A DNA stretch of 64,000 nt from assembly GCA_012184525.1 (NCBI GenBank), contig WOFQ01000050.1:62001-126000 (forward strand), written 5' to 3'. The notes beneath the pieces were generated by a model. That model made no database searches. It had not been told where the DNA came from and was given only the letters and a program-made list of their open reading frames with translations. A program made the translations under genes and the position numbers. How positions within the stretch are numbered: position 1 is the stretch's first letter; the number at the start of each line of letters is the position of its first letter. Shown here piece by piece: positions 20,443-31,252 of the stretch. The DNA comes from Xenoacremonium recifei. Lineage: Eukaryota; Ascomycota; Sordariomycetes; Hypocreales; Nectriaceae.

Positions 20443-21537
20443 ATGTAAATTGTACTGAGTTGATGGCGTATTGAGGGCGTGTTGAGAGCATGTTGCTTAT
20501 TACTTTGCGCATGGAGCGTATAAGCCCAGCGAAAACATCCTCTTATTGATGATAGATCTCGAACGAAGCGATTCCCATGTCTTCTTTGTTCTCCCACATG
20601 AATGGACAGTCTTTATTACACTGCTGTCGGGATGCTGCATGATAAGTGAGACAGTTCGTGGAGAGTCCCGGCTGTCACGAAAATCCCCTTGCTTTTTCGA
20701 AACTAGTATCCCTTCAGCTGCAGCCACCAAGCCCGGAAACCCGGACATCCGGTGTTGATGGACAGGAGTATTGGCGGCACAGAATGGCCAAATCATCAAG
20801 GTGTGGGGGGCATTCCGTCATCGAGGAGAATATCCCGCCGTGAGAAGCACCTCCATGTATGAATCATGGGCAGGCGAAGAGATTTCCAGAAGGCCAAAAT
20901 TTACTTTCTGCACATTCTTTGTCCATCATGCAAGGTACGGCGGCGCAAAGCCTCGGGCCAGAGTTTGGTACCTGTCGAGCGCGGGTCAAGCCACTCCGCA
21001 CATGCGCGATGTGGCGCTGCCGAGTGGCGGCTTTCAGTGGAGTCGGTGGGCTGCTGCAGCGCTGGCAGGGCGCCGAGGGGGCTCCACAGGGCGTCGAGGC
21101 GCTGGAAGAATAGGTGGCGAGGCGCTGGACAAGGTTTTAGCGCGCTGAAAGGCGCTCTGGAAGGGTGGAAGGTCCACCGGGTGCTCTGGGCTTTTGTGAG
21201 GACTTCAAGTCCCAGCCCAACCCCCTGGTCACTTTCCCCCCCATTCCCTGTTCTCGACTCGACTCGACTCCATCACCGGCCTCATTTCCTGTGCGTAGTT
21301 CAGCATCGCGACCGACCTCGAATCGTCTTGGCGGAACCAGACCGTCTGCGACTCTCTCCGACACCGCCGGCACTTTCTCTGCATTCCAGGCCCAGGCCCA
21401 ATCACTGGCTCCAGCGTCTATTACAGTCGATCACCCACCACGTCAAGGGAGGCCCGGCCAGCGAAGCAACCGCTGCATCTTTCCTCTTTCAACGACACCC
21501 TCGAAAACCCTCGGTTCGAACGATCGCGATTCTCACG
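20347..21537. other. Intergenic between Cwc25 and Rho3
   Basis: About 1.2 kb. It starts with the duplicated Cwc25 tail. The part at 21.04-21.17 kb is rich in GCGCTGG-like degenerate repeats, and the part from 21.2 kb to the Rho3 ATG is pyrimidine-rich with a short CGACT tandem run near 21.25 kb, consistent with a housekeeping promoter and 5' leader. The open frames here lack family motifs. Confidence 0.5.
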
Positions 21538-22383
21538 ATGCCTGCTCTCTGTGGAGGTTCCAAGACGGTCCAGCGCAAGCTGGTGCTGCTGTGCGTTGAG
21601 ATTCACTTCTGCGCCGCTTTCGCTGGCGACAGGGGGGATGACGGCTGACTTGACGGTGATTAGGGGCGACGGTGCTTGCGGCAAGACATCACTGCTGAAT
21701 GTCTTTACGAGAGGGTATGGCGCCTGCGCAGAGAGTCTTTGGTGGACGGAACACTGATTGTCTACTAGCTACTTTCCTACCGTTTACGAACCGACCGTCT
21801 TCGAGAACTACGTCCACGGTACGCCCAACATCGCGCGATTGCAGTTACGGGAAGCGCTGACAATGGACAGACATCTTTGTGGACAATGTGCACATTGAGC
21901 TCTCGCTCTGGGACACGGCCGGCCAAGAAGAATTCGACCGGTTACGATCTCTCTCCTACGGTAATTTAACCCCTATGATCGGCACATTTTCGCAACTGAC
22001 AAGCAACCCCTGCAGACGACACCGACCTCATCATGCTTTGCTACTCGGTCGACAGCAAAGACTCGCTCGAAAACGTCGAATCGAAATGGGTGGGCGAGAT
22101 TGCCGACAACTGCCCAGGCGTCAAGCTGGTGCTGGTAGCGCTGAAGTGCGATCTCCGCGAGCAGGGCGAGGAGGACGAGAACGATGCCAACGAGCCGCGC
22201 GAGAAGCGACCGATGATCAACTACGACAATGGCCTCGAGGTGGCCCGCCGCATAGGTGCGCTGCGGTACCTCGAGTGCTCAGCCATGCGAAATCGCGGCG
22301 TCAACGAGGCCTTCACCGAGGCAGCGCGCGTGGCCCTCAGCGTCAAGAAGGATCGCGAGGAGAGCAAATGCGTCATCATGTGA
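21538..22383 (+). CDS. RHO3: Rho3 small GTPase
   Basis: Five exons, 21538-21590, 21664-21714, 21769-21818, 21871-21960 and 22016-22383, give 203 residues. The P-loop GDGACGKTS (19-27) spans the first splice junction; the switch I region YFPTVYEPTVFENYV is complete, switch II is WDTAGQEEFDRLRSLSY, and KCDL plus ECSA give guanine specificity. The N-terminal CGGSKTVQRKLVLL and the acidic insert after KCDLRE are typical of Rho3. It ends with CAAX box CVIM, so it should be prenylated and membrane-bound, directing polarised growth and exocytosis at hyphal tips. All four introns have GT..AG ends and keep the frame. Confidence 0.95.
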
Positions 22384-23794
22384 TTTGCCATTATCTGCCT
22401 GCTTTTGTTTGCAAGACTACAGCGCGAGAAGAGAAAAGAGCGAGAGATACCAGGAGTCGGCGTCAGGAGAGCGAGCGATATACGAGGTCGAGCCGGAGTC
22501 ACAATGCGCCGCGCCCTCGACAAACTACAACTTTACTTGCTTGCTTGCCATCTTCACATTCGGACGACTTCTTTCACTGTATATATTCGTGCGCGGCATA
22601 TACGCACGCATGCACATAGGGACATGGTTGGTGCATGTGGTTTTTGGTTTCGGTCACGTCTGAGGAGACATTTTGGGTCGCCGCCATTGCAGGAGGGCTA
22701 TATCTATCCATGACAGAGCGATTACTCCGTTGGCTCCGTCGCTACAACTTACCTACCTTTTATTTGTTTTATTTCCTTTGCCTAATTTCCTTCATCTCTG
22801 TTTCAAGCCCCCTTCTTCTACTCTTGTCCCGGCTTAGGAGCCCCCTAGTACGAGGTTTAATGCAAAAAATACTTGTCGACTAGGTGTTCGCATCTGGTTG
22901 GTCCGGAACGAGTGAGGCTGATGCGCGGAGGATCGACCGGGAGAACGTTTACGAGACGTTGTGCGCTGTACGAGAATGGAGGGTCGGATTTGGGCCGCGC
23001 TGATGCGGAGCGTTGATGATGTGGCCTGGATGTCGCATAACTCAGTCGTGCCGCTGACTTGCTCTAGGGCACTATTGCGGGATTCATCATTGGAATGGCT
23101 CGTTCGTAGTGTCATGCGATAGGGCCTTGGCCATCATTCAGGGTCTTGGGGTCCGTCTGCCAGCGGATGTCAGGGTCTCCGGCTTCTCAGCCTGGATCTC
23201 TAGCTGACTCTCTGCCAAGTCCTGCGTTGAGCTGACATGAGTCGGCAGCAATACAAACTGGCATGCAAGTTACGTCCATAGCGTCCTGTCAGCGATGCAA
23301 TGACGCCAAGCTCGAGCGCTCTCACCAGCATATCCTAGACTCAAGGCGACCTCTCATGTCTCACGACCCTGGACACAAAGAGAAGCATTACCTGCTCATC
23401 CTCTCACAAGTGATGAAATGCCTTTCATCATGAATGTGACGTTTGGGCGAGACCTGCCGTCATGGGTGTATGCTGATTGGCCGGGTGGGAGCGGATCGAA
23501 GCCGGACCCTGGACTGTTTGGCCGTTGGGGGCTTTTGGGGGGCGATGGATTGACGTCAGGAGGGGACGATCGCGAGAGAGAGGGATGGGAGTGGTGAAAC
23601 CGGATTCTGGGGAGGATGATGTTGGAGATGGGAGGAATACATATGTAAGAGGAGGTCTTGGCTGTTGATACAGGTTTGAAGTCAAGACTCTTCAAACACT
23701 GCACCTTTACAGCATTCTGAGTGCCTGATCAATCAAGATCATCGGTGATCACCACACACAACAACCACTTACACCAAACTTCAACATCAACACC
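22384..23794. other. Intergenic downstream of Rho3
   Basis: About 1.4 kb. The first 500 bases look like the long pyrimidine-rich 3' untranslated region of Rho3. From about 23.4 kb the sequence leads into the promoter of the next small gene. The frames at 23396-23704 (minus) lack motifs and probably do not code. Confidence 0.5.
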
Positions 23795-24290
23795 ATGCCT
23801 TTCTTCGGCTCCCGTCGCGAACCCTCGCCGGAGCCCGTCCCCGAGCCCGAGCGCAAGCACGGCAGCCTCTTCCACCGGCGCTCCCCCTCCCCCTCACCAA
23901 CCCGCCACTCACACTCCTCCCGCTCATCCACCGGCGCCTCGCCCTCGCGCAAGGACTCGCTCTTCCACCGCAGCGGCGGCAGCGTCTCCTCCCGCCGCCT
24001 GGGCGACGTCGACCCCAGCATCGTGCAAGCTCGCGAGCGCGTCATGAGCGCCGAGGCCGCGGAGAAAGAGGCTGATCGGGCGCTTGCGGAGGCGCGCCAG
24101 AGCGTGCGCGAGGCGAGAGAGGGGGTGAGACGGTTGGAGGAGGAGGCCAAGGAGGAGGCTAGGCGGGCGAAGATTAAGCAGTTCCATGCTAAGGAGGTGT
24201 CGAAGAGGGGTAAGGGACTTGGACGTGAGTTGACCTTTTTGGTTTTGAGACTGTTGATGATGCTGACGATATTTAGGTCATGGTGTTTAA
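23795..24290 (+). CDS. Small Ser/Pro-rich coiled-coil protein, unknown function
   Basis: Two exons, 23795-24224 and 24277-24290, encode 147 residues. The 52-base intron has a CTGAC branch site, and the last exon supplies only four codons, so the protein ends KGLGRHGV. Residues 1-70 are Ser/Pro/Arg-rich and contain SLFHRRSPSPSPT and a related SLFHRSGG motif. Residues 73-130 form a charged helix (VMSAEAAEKEADRALAEARQSV) with coiled-coil character. There is no signal peptide or membrane segment. I recognise this as a type of small conserved fungal protein without known function; the Ser-Pro repeats suggest phosphorylation. Confidence 0.75.
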
Positions 24291-25635
24291 GGCCTGGAAA
24301 GGGAATGAGGCGTTGGGATTTCCAAAATTGCTGGACGCAGAGTCCTCTCTCCTATGTCTGTATGAGTAACGGCGAATTTGAGTGTATATCTAGCGACAAT
24401 GAGGAACGAGCAATTTATACCATACCTACCATCAAGGCAATATTTGAAACAATGGCTTTGTGCCCCGTAAGCCGTGATAAATAACGGGTAGAAGCCGGCT
24501 GCTAGCAGTCAGCTCCGGTGAGCGTCCGGGCTTGGCAATCTGCTCCGGCGCCGAACCCCCGGAGAGCGCTGTTAATTGATTCGGGCCCCTAATTCGCAGT
24601 CACAATTCCCACAAAATGCACTGTATATGTGGTGTCCCCGGCATATTCCCCCCTGGGCCTCCCTGTCGCGTTGCAACAAATGCCTTGATTCTCCTCATTA
24701 TGCTGGGATGCAGACCTGGGATGTCGCTCTATTTTTGATACCATTCCCAGTCAAGCCCCTCTCCCGATGAACCGTGCCCTCTCAGGCAATCACAGAGACG
24801 GCTCGTCGGCTCGTCGCTCGCGCCAAATTGGGATGGCCGTTATCGACTCTGCAGGGGGCCGAGAGGCGCGGATCAGGGGGGGCGGGCGTCAGAACTTAGA
24901 TTGCCAGGCCCGTCTTGGCTCTGCAGAGACTCAAGTTGATAGAGATGCATGTCTCTTCTCGCTGGAGATTCGGCAGAGACTACTAGCCTCGAGTCTTGAT
25001 CGTCTGCGCCAACCCCTGAAACGGCCGATAACACTCAACCCTGGATCGCCAGCCTCCAACCACCCGGCCCGGGAGGCGAAATCCAATCTCGAGCTGCCCA
25101 CTGCCCCCTTGTCTTTTGCTGCCTCGCTAAAGGATAGTCGAAATGGAACGCACATTCCACTCCTCACACGCGCGGCTGGCGCCATCTCAGTGGCCACCGC
25201 GTGCGAAGCGGGGAGTCTTTTCCCGCCTGGGGTTGAGGTGACGGCTGGTGTGCTATCTGGAATCCAGTCTCTCTCCCTTGAACCTCTTCCTCCTTTCTTC
25301 TCCATGCTTGCCATCCCACCCGTCGTCACTCTTTCTGCGGCTGTAACCTGACGTTCTGCACTGCGCAATCGCCATCACTCTCTCTGGTGTTTGCTGCTCG
25401 TCGGTCCTTTACTTTCTTCTTCTTGTTGTAGTGCTGCTAGGCTGTGATTCTGCATTGTCACTTGGGGTATCAATCACTATTGGTGTTTCGCGACAGTTTC
25501 ATGCGATAGCGCCCGCGCACTTATACAACAGCCAGCTCCTTTTCGCGATTGTGCTCTTTTACGATCTCTGATTGAATCAATCAGTCGACCGACTTTTCAC
25601 TTACAACTAATTGCCATACGGCACCCACATTCGCC
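24291..25635. other. Intergenic, upstream of the Crh gene
   Basis: About 1.3 kb. A 194-codon frame (24767-25351) exists, but its composition is that of random GC-rich DNA and no motif is seen. The last 300 bases are CT-rich, as expected for the promoter and leader of the cell-wall gene. Confidence 0.5.
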
Positions 25636-26778
25636 ATGTTATCGCGATATCTCGCGCCAGCAGCGGCTCTGCTTGGCCTCGCGGTCGCCCAGACCTCGAC
25701 CAGCTGCAACCCCCTCAACACCACCGACTGCCCAGCCGATCCCGCGTTCGGCACTTCGTACCTCTGGCACTTTAACCAAACGCCCTCCTTCGACCTATGG
25801 GAAACCACAGCCGGCACCGTCGACTATGACCGCACCGCGGGCGCCACCTTCACCATCAACAAGCAAGGCGACTCGCCCACGATCCGCACCAAGTTCTACT
25901 TCTTCTTCGGCCGAAGCGAGATCTGGCTCAAGGCCGCATCGGGTATTGGAATTGTCAGCTCTATGATGTGGCTGAGCGATGACCTGGACGAGGTGGATTG
26001 GGAGTTCCTGGGCGCGAACGGCACATACGGCGAGACCAACTACTTCGGCAAGGGCCGTCAAGACTTTGACAACTCGATTTCGTACCCTGTGACCGCGACG
26101 GCCGACTACCACAACTACACGACCACCTGGACTTCGGAGCAGATCGAGTGGTGGATTGACGGTAACCTGGTGCGCACGCTGACGGCCGATGCGGCCAACA
26201 GCACCCAGAACTATCCCCAGACGCCAATGCGATTGAGTCTGGGCATTTGGGCCGGTGGTGATCCTAGCATGCCCGAGGGAACTCGCGAGTGGGCTGGCGG
26301 GAACACGACGTACTCGGACGGCCCGTTCAACATGTATGTCTCGAAGGTCCAGATCTCGGACTACAGCACCGGCTCGGAGTACACCTACGGCGACGAGACC
26401 GGCGACTGGAAGAGCATCAACATCACTTCGTAAGTCACATTTTTGCACTGGACCTTGAGCAGAAACTAACATCTTATCAGCGGCAACTCAACTGCCTACG
26501 AGGTTCTACACAAGGAACCCAAGAAGACAACCGCCGAGAAGTGGGAAGCCCTCCCGCAATCCACCAAGACCGCCGTGTACGCCGGCGGCGGCAGCGCAGC
26601 CGCTGTCATTGTTGCTGCCCTCAGCTACCTCTTCATCCGCCAGCGTCGAAAGGGGGTCGCCGAGGCTCGACTCGCCGAGCAAAAGGAGCGCGACGAGCTC
26701 ATGAACTACCGCAACGGCGAGGACGTGACGACCCAGGGGCATGAATACAGCTCGGGCGGGTGGACGAAGCTGAACTAA
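25636..26778 (+). CDS. Crh-type cell-wall transglycosylase (GH16)
   Basis: Two exons, 25636-26429 and 26481-26778, encode 363 residues. A signal peptide (about 1-18, LAPAAALLGLAVAQ) is followed by the GH16 jelly-roll with the catalytic motif DEVDWE; Glu119 would be nucleophile and Glu123 acid/base. The aromatic patch WTSEQIEWWIDG and the LSLGIWAGGDPSMPEGT segment are typical of Crh1/Crh2/Utr2 enzymes, which link chitin to beta-1,6- or beta-1,3-glucan in the wall. Several N-glycosylation sequons are present. Near the C-terminus a hydrophobic helix (VYAGGGSAAAVIVAALSYLFI) is followed by a charged tail of about 45 residues, so this copy seems held by a transmembrane helix and not by a GPI anchor. 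Confidence 0.93.
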
Positions 26779-27296
26779 GAGGCTGGTTTGGCATATGGCA
26801 TTCTATTGTCGAAGAATGTCATGGAAGCTCGGTTCTGAAACCTGGGCTGGGTTCAGTCAGCTTTGGGGCGTGGTTGGTGGTCAGGGGTTGCGGGTATGTC
26901 GGATGCTGACAGGCTAACTCCCGTGCCGCTCTCCGGCGACGAACTCCCCTGGCAATTTCTGCGCAAGGGTATATCGCTGCCGATTTCTGGTAGTTTCGTC
27001 GATTTGTACATGGTTTGGTAGAGAGCACGCGCTCTTGTGGATTGTAAGTGATTCTTCGGAAGATGGCATGGCACACTCGGCGTTTGAGAGTAAGGATTCT
27101 TTCAATATTACCTTTATATCTTTTACCTATGTTCTTTCATGCGTCTGCATAGGCTGGTGATGTATATTTGACTAAGCACGTCCCCATTGCAATGCATGCG
27201 GTGTATATGGAATCGGTCTTGATTCTATGTATGGCACTGTGATGCTGTTCTAAGCCCCAGCCACCACACGGCCACCAAAATTTGAGGACTATCGGA
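26779..27296. other. Convergent intergenic region
   Basis: About 520 bases between the convergent Crh and MDR genes, expected to hold both terminators. No gene, repeat or RNA feature is supported. Confidence 0.5.
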
Positions 27297-28334
27297 TCAA
27301 ATGGGAACCACAATCTTTGTTCCACTCACTCCATCATCCCTCAATTTATCCACAGCCTTGTTCAATCCTTCCAGGCCTCCATCCTCGATTTGGATCCGTG
27401 GGCTGGGAACCACGCTGCGCGAGTCTAAGTTCTTCTGCAGCCAGACTTTGAAGCACTTAGCGAAGTGCTCCTCCCTTGCTTTCTTCTGCATAGGCGGCAG
27501 GACAAATTTGACCTCGGTATTTTCAAGTGTTGGGGCATCTGGAGGCAACAGAGGAGCATGGGCAACTTTGGCGATTGCGTCTCCCTTGGTTTCCTTGAGA
27601 ACGTCCAAGATGGGCTGAAGGTCGCCCCTCGCACAGTATGCGGTATGCAAAGCCACGCCGTCTTTCTCGACCGTCTTGAGAATTTGCTGGACAACATCAC
27701 TGTCCTTGTAATCGAAGACGGCTTTCGCACCCAATTCCTTGAGATATTCATGGTTGTTGGGACTGGCAGTCGTATAAACGGTGAAACCCAACGACTTGGC
27801 GGTCTGGATAGCCAGAGTACCGACACTGGTGCTGCCACCCCAGACAAGGACAGCCTGCTTATCTTCCGGCAGAAACTTGGTGTCCAGCGGGATCCCTATC
27901 GTCGTCCAGCCTGAGAGGGCGGTTGCAAGGGCTAGGGGAAACACAGCACCCTGCTCAAAGGACATGTCATCCGGGAGTACGGCGATGCCTTCCCACTGAG
28001 CTAGAGCATACTCTTGGAACGCACCGTAGTCTGGCGACCCGTCTTGATAGAATGATGAGATCAATGCAGCCACTCGTGATCCCACGGGAGGAGCGTCAGG
28101 TACTTGGGAGCCTACTTTGGTTACAATGCCAGCCACGTCACAACCGACGATGGCAGGGTAAAATGGTACATTCGGTAACCCAAAGTCGCGCGAATAATGG
28201 TCGACGGGATTCAACGCCACAGCCTTCACCTGGACCAGAATGTCATGAGGTCCAGGCTCAGGAGTGGCGCGATCTACGACGACGAAGGGGCCGCCCTTCT
28301 GGGGGACAATAGCTGCTCGGTGTGTGCCAGTCAT
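27297..28334 (-). CDS. Zinc-independent MDR oxidoreductase (ToxD / enoyl-reductase-like)
   Basis: Single exon of 345 residues. The N-terminal GroES-like domain contains LVQVKAVALNPVDHYSRDFG and YPAIVGCDVAGIVTKVG; the Rossmann domain carries VLVWGGSTSVGTLAIQTAKSLG for NAD(P)H and a conserved LGAKAVFDYKD. The structural and catalytic zinc ligands of classical alcohol dehydrogenases are absent. It belongs to the fungal ToxD/LovC-like quinone or trans-enoyl reductase family, often found in accessory and secondary-metabolite loci; its substrate cannot be told. No polyketide synthase is in the window. The ATG at 28334 opens the frame (MTGTHRAAIVPQKGG). Confidence 0.88.
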   Translation of the reverse strand: MTGTHRAAIVPQKGGPFVVVDRATPEPGPHDILVQVKAVALNPVDHYSRDFGLPNVPFYPAIVGCDVAGIVTKVGSQVPDAPPVGSRVAALISSFYQDGSPDYGAFQEYALAQWEGIAVLPDDMSFEQGAVFPLALATALSGWTTIGIPLDTKFLPEDKQAVLVWGGSTSVGTLAIQTAKSLGFTVYTTASPNNHEYLKELGAKAVFDYKDSDVVQQILKTVEKDGVALHTAYCARGDLQPILDVLKETKGDAIAKVAHAPLLPPDAPTLENTEVKFVLPPMQKKAREEHFAKCFKVWLQKNLDSRSVVPSPRIQIEDGGLEGLNKAVDKLRDDGVSGTKIVVPI

Positions 28335-29639
28335 GATGCCTAAACCTTTGCGTTGAAATCAATGAAAAATAGTGCTTTAAGCTAAAAGATGAGACCTGCT
28401 TTGGCAATTCAGGTGTCGAGATTTATACTTATTCCATTCTATGTGTACGAGAGTATATACCGGGCCTATTGACACACCGAACCCGGTGTTTACGGGTTGA
28501 GAAGATTAACGCCGGGCAATGATTCTATAGAGACCAGTATGCTCCTGGTATTGCATGTCTTATTTGGAGTTCTTAGTTCCCGATGCAGAGCGAGGTGAAC
28601 CACTTATTCATGATCATCCACTGCGGAAGCCCACAGGATTTAAGCTTATCCAATGACTGTCTAATCAATACGAAAATTGGTTAGAGGAGAAGTGGCTGGC
28701 CAATAAATGTACAGTAAATACGAAAGGTAGTTAGAGGACAACAACTTCATATACGTAAACTACCTACTAAGAGGGCACAACAGCAACGGTCTACCTAGAT
28801 GAGATATCTGGCAGTTCTAATATTTGAAAGGCAGTATGTGCAGGCTTACCCTGCCAATGCAAGGCCATCCTACAAATTGTTTCGTACCTCAATCGTGTGT
28901 TGGCGGCCGGATTGCTTTTCCCAGAGGGAAGAAACCTCGTCTAACAGCTGCTTTGGAGGCTGTTTTGACAAGCTCACAAGCTCATGATACCTTGAAAACA
29001 TGCTTTTCATGACCCTTTGTTGTGCTTTGCGACTGTGAACAGCACTGCGGATGCTGTAAGTGATCTGCATACCGGTGCATATAAGATTAGGTTCTTATAA
29101 ACAAGCACCCGGCTGGTAGAATAACTTCCCTATCTTATAAGGCTTATAGGCCTAAGTGCCCTGAAGCTATAGGTTTATGTGCTATGTATAGCTAAGGTAG
29201 GGAGTCCCTTAGTGGAGGGCACTAGGGCGCTGTTCAAGGAATTTAGCAAACTGTTCCGGGCACTTAGCGGAGGATGCTATGGAAGGCACCCAAAGCTCCA
29301 TGCTCAGGGGATCGTTCAGAGCATCTAGGCCTATAGCTTCAGGACGCTTAGGCATACAATTATCCCCCACAGCCAAGTGTGTCTGGCTCAAGTGTTAAAT
29401 TAGCATATTTTTATGGTATCTCGTCCCGAGAGCTTCGTCTGGGTCTTCTGAGACCGCCGACGGTATACGTAGGTGCGACTTTCCCGGATGATTGATCTTC
29501 ACATTATACTATGGTACTTCTCACTTAAACTGGCACACAAAAGATAGACCATGTTGAATTCAGCAATTCAAGGTTGCGAAAAGCAAGTCAGTGGTAGTGA
29601 ACGAGGTACATCTCCAGCATGACATGCTACAACAGTCTT
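28335..29639. other. Intergenic with foldback relic
   Basis: About 1.3 kb, rather AT-rich, between two minus-strand genes. It holds the imperfect inverted repeat listed at 29150-29353. Short frames at 28799-29391 carry no recognisable domain. The end near 28335-28480 should be the MDR promoter. Confidence 0.5.
29150..29353. repeat. ~200-base foldback element with imperfect 34-base inverted repeats
   Basis: Positions 29150-29183 are similar to the reverse complement of 29320-29353: the outer 24 bases (GCCTAAG..CTATAGG) match at 22, and the next 10 are weaker. Of the six differences, four are C/T changes. The middle repeats TTAG-rich and GGGCACT words. The size and symmetry resemble a MITE or a decayed foldback element; no target-site duplication was identified. 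Confidence 0.6.
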
Positions 29640-30228
29640 CTAGTCTTGATATTCGACAACAGTAGCGCCGTGGCCTGCTTTGGCTCTGGGAGAAAATTCC
29701 CGGGCCTTTTGCAGCGCCTTGGCCTCCAGTCTGGCTGCATACAATCAGTTACGTTACGTTGAACAGAAGGATTGGGCCACGTACCGAGAGTATCAGGCAG
29801 TGTGATAACGCCGAGAACCTGCAGGGCAGCAAGCGCATCCTTAACCCACTCCAGGCAGTCGGATGAGGACCGGCATTCAAATGCCTGACCTCGAAGAGAA
29901 GTCTGATCACCGTCCAGAAAACGAATGAAGTCCTTGAAATATTTGGCGTCGACTAAATTCGCGACTCGCATCAAGACAATGAGAATGTCAGAATTGTCCG
30001 GGTCGATTTTGCTGGCCTGGGTCTTAGCCGACGTTGGATCTCCAAAGCCGTTTGCGTGGTATAACGTGCAGGCTGTATTTGAATCGGTAATCAGTATGTG
30101 CCAATGCTTGATTAAGTCAGCGGCGGTGAGTTATCATGGGACTGAAGCCTTACGTATGTGCCCTGGAATGGCCGAGAGCTGAGAGCAATGTAGACAGAAC
30201 TCTCGTGAAGACTTCCGTTCAGAGACAT
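29640..30228 (-). CDS. Small conserved fungal protein (DUF6914-like), three exons
   Basis: Exons 30154-30228, 29785-30106 and 29640-29734 join with intact frame into 163 residues. The introns have good signals (GTAAGG..TCAAG and GTACGT..TGCAG). The N-terminus reads SVYIALSSRPFQGTYHWHILI across intron 1, followed by CTLYHANGFGDP and a helical region with YFKDFIRFLDG and CLEWVKDALAALQVLGVI. The Y-x-x-x-Y-HW-x-I pattern and the Cys/Trp in the second half fit a family of small fungal proteins of unknown function that I associate with DUF6914; that name is from memory. No signal peptide or membrane helix is present. Single-frame reading finds only part of exon 2. Confidence 0.7.
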
Positions 30229-31252
30229 TCTTTCAATATGTGAGTAGTGTCAGAGAATTGTTGAAATTAGACGAAGACTCCAATGGCTGGTAAACAGGAA
30301 GGGATTGCTCAAATGAACAGAAATGATTATAGCTTTGTAGATGGAATGAATTAAACCTGGCGTTCATTGAGAGTACAGCGTTCTATATACAGTCGGACAG
30401 TTCTTTGCCTTCCCGTCAACGTTTCAGCCTCATCAACAAAGGGCTGCCGCATGAACTGTACTGCATCAGAGGGTGAGTGCCATAGCAACTGATTCGAAGA
30501 CGCGTCCCTCAATAAGATGAAGTGTGCGATCCAAGCTTGTTCGCCTTGCCAGCTCGGCCATCGCTGATGCGTTTGAGAGTAGCAGTGTCAACGGACAAAG
30601 GAAGGTTCATCACATGGACAGGACACGGACCATAGGTGGCTGGAGTCCATATGCAGCGAGAGATGTGGCGGCCTCTCAAACTTGGACTAAAGCTATTCAT
30701 GGAGTTTCTATTCATTGTTCTCTTGGTCTGTGTTGAGACGCAACCAGTACTAGGCTAAGTTAGTCAATTAGCGAATACGAGGCTCTCCACAAAACTACGG
30801 GGTTCCTTCATTCTCCTTTCAATTGACATTTGCGGTGGCTTTTCGACTTGGAAGGATGAAGGAAGAAGAAGATACCTAGGTACAACGACCCTTTTGGTGG
30901 AAAAAGGACAGACCGGGGAGCATTAACCCAAGGAGGATTTCATTTGAATTAGTGATTTTGAGCCTCAGCCTCATGAATCAATGTTCCGAGGGCTTTGATG
31001 TGTTAGACCAATCCTCCTGCTTCGTTCTTACACAGTGAATGGCTGAGTTACTCGTGTGGATCCATCATGACGGCACACAGGTGACAACAGCAGCAGAATA
31101 AAGACGAGGAACGTGCGTAATCCCGACGTCTAGGCTTCTCCTTTGAATTGAATCTGGACTAGTGTGTTTTATGAGGGTATTTAAATCGTACTCGATCCTT
31201 GGACTCGATCCTCAGGCTTGATCAGCTGGCTGTACCGCCTTCAACAACCAAG
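30229..31252. other. Divergent intergenic region
   Basis: About 1 kb between the divergent small-protein and kinase-like genes, expected to carry both promoters. No supported gene or repeat. Confidence 0.5.

Noticed and set aside
24767..25351. 194-codon plus-strand frame upstream of the Crh gene
   Set aside because: No motif; it lies in the CT-rich promoter and leader region; an opposite frame of similar length exists.
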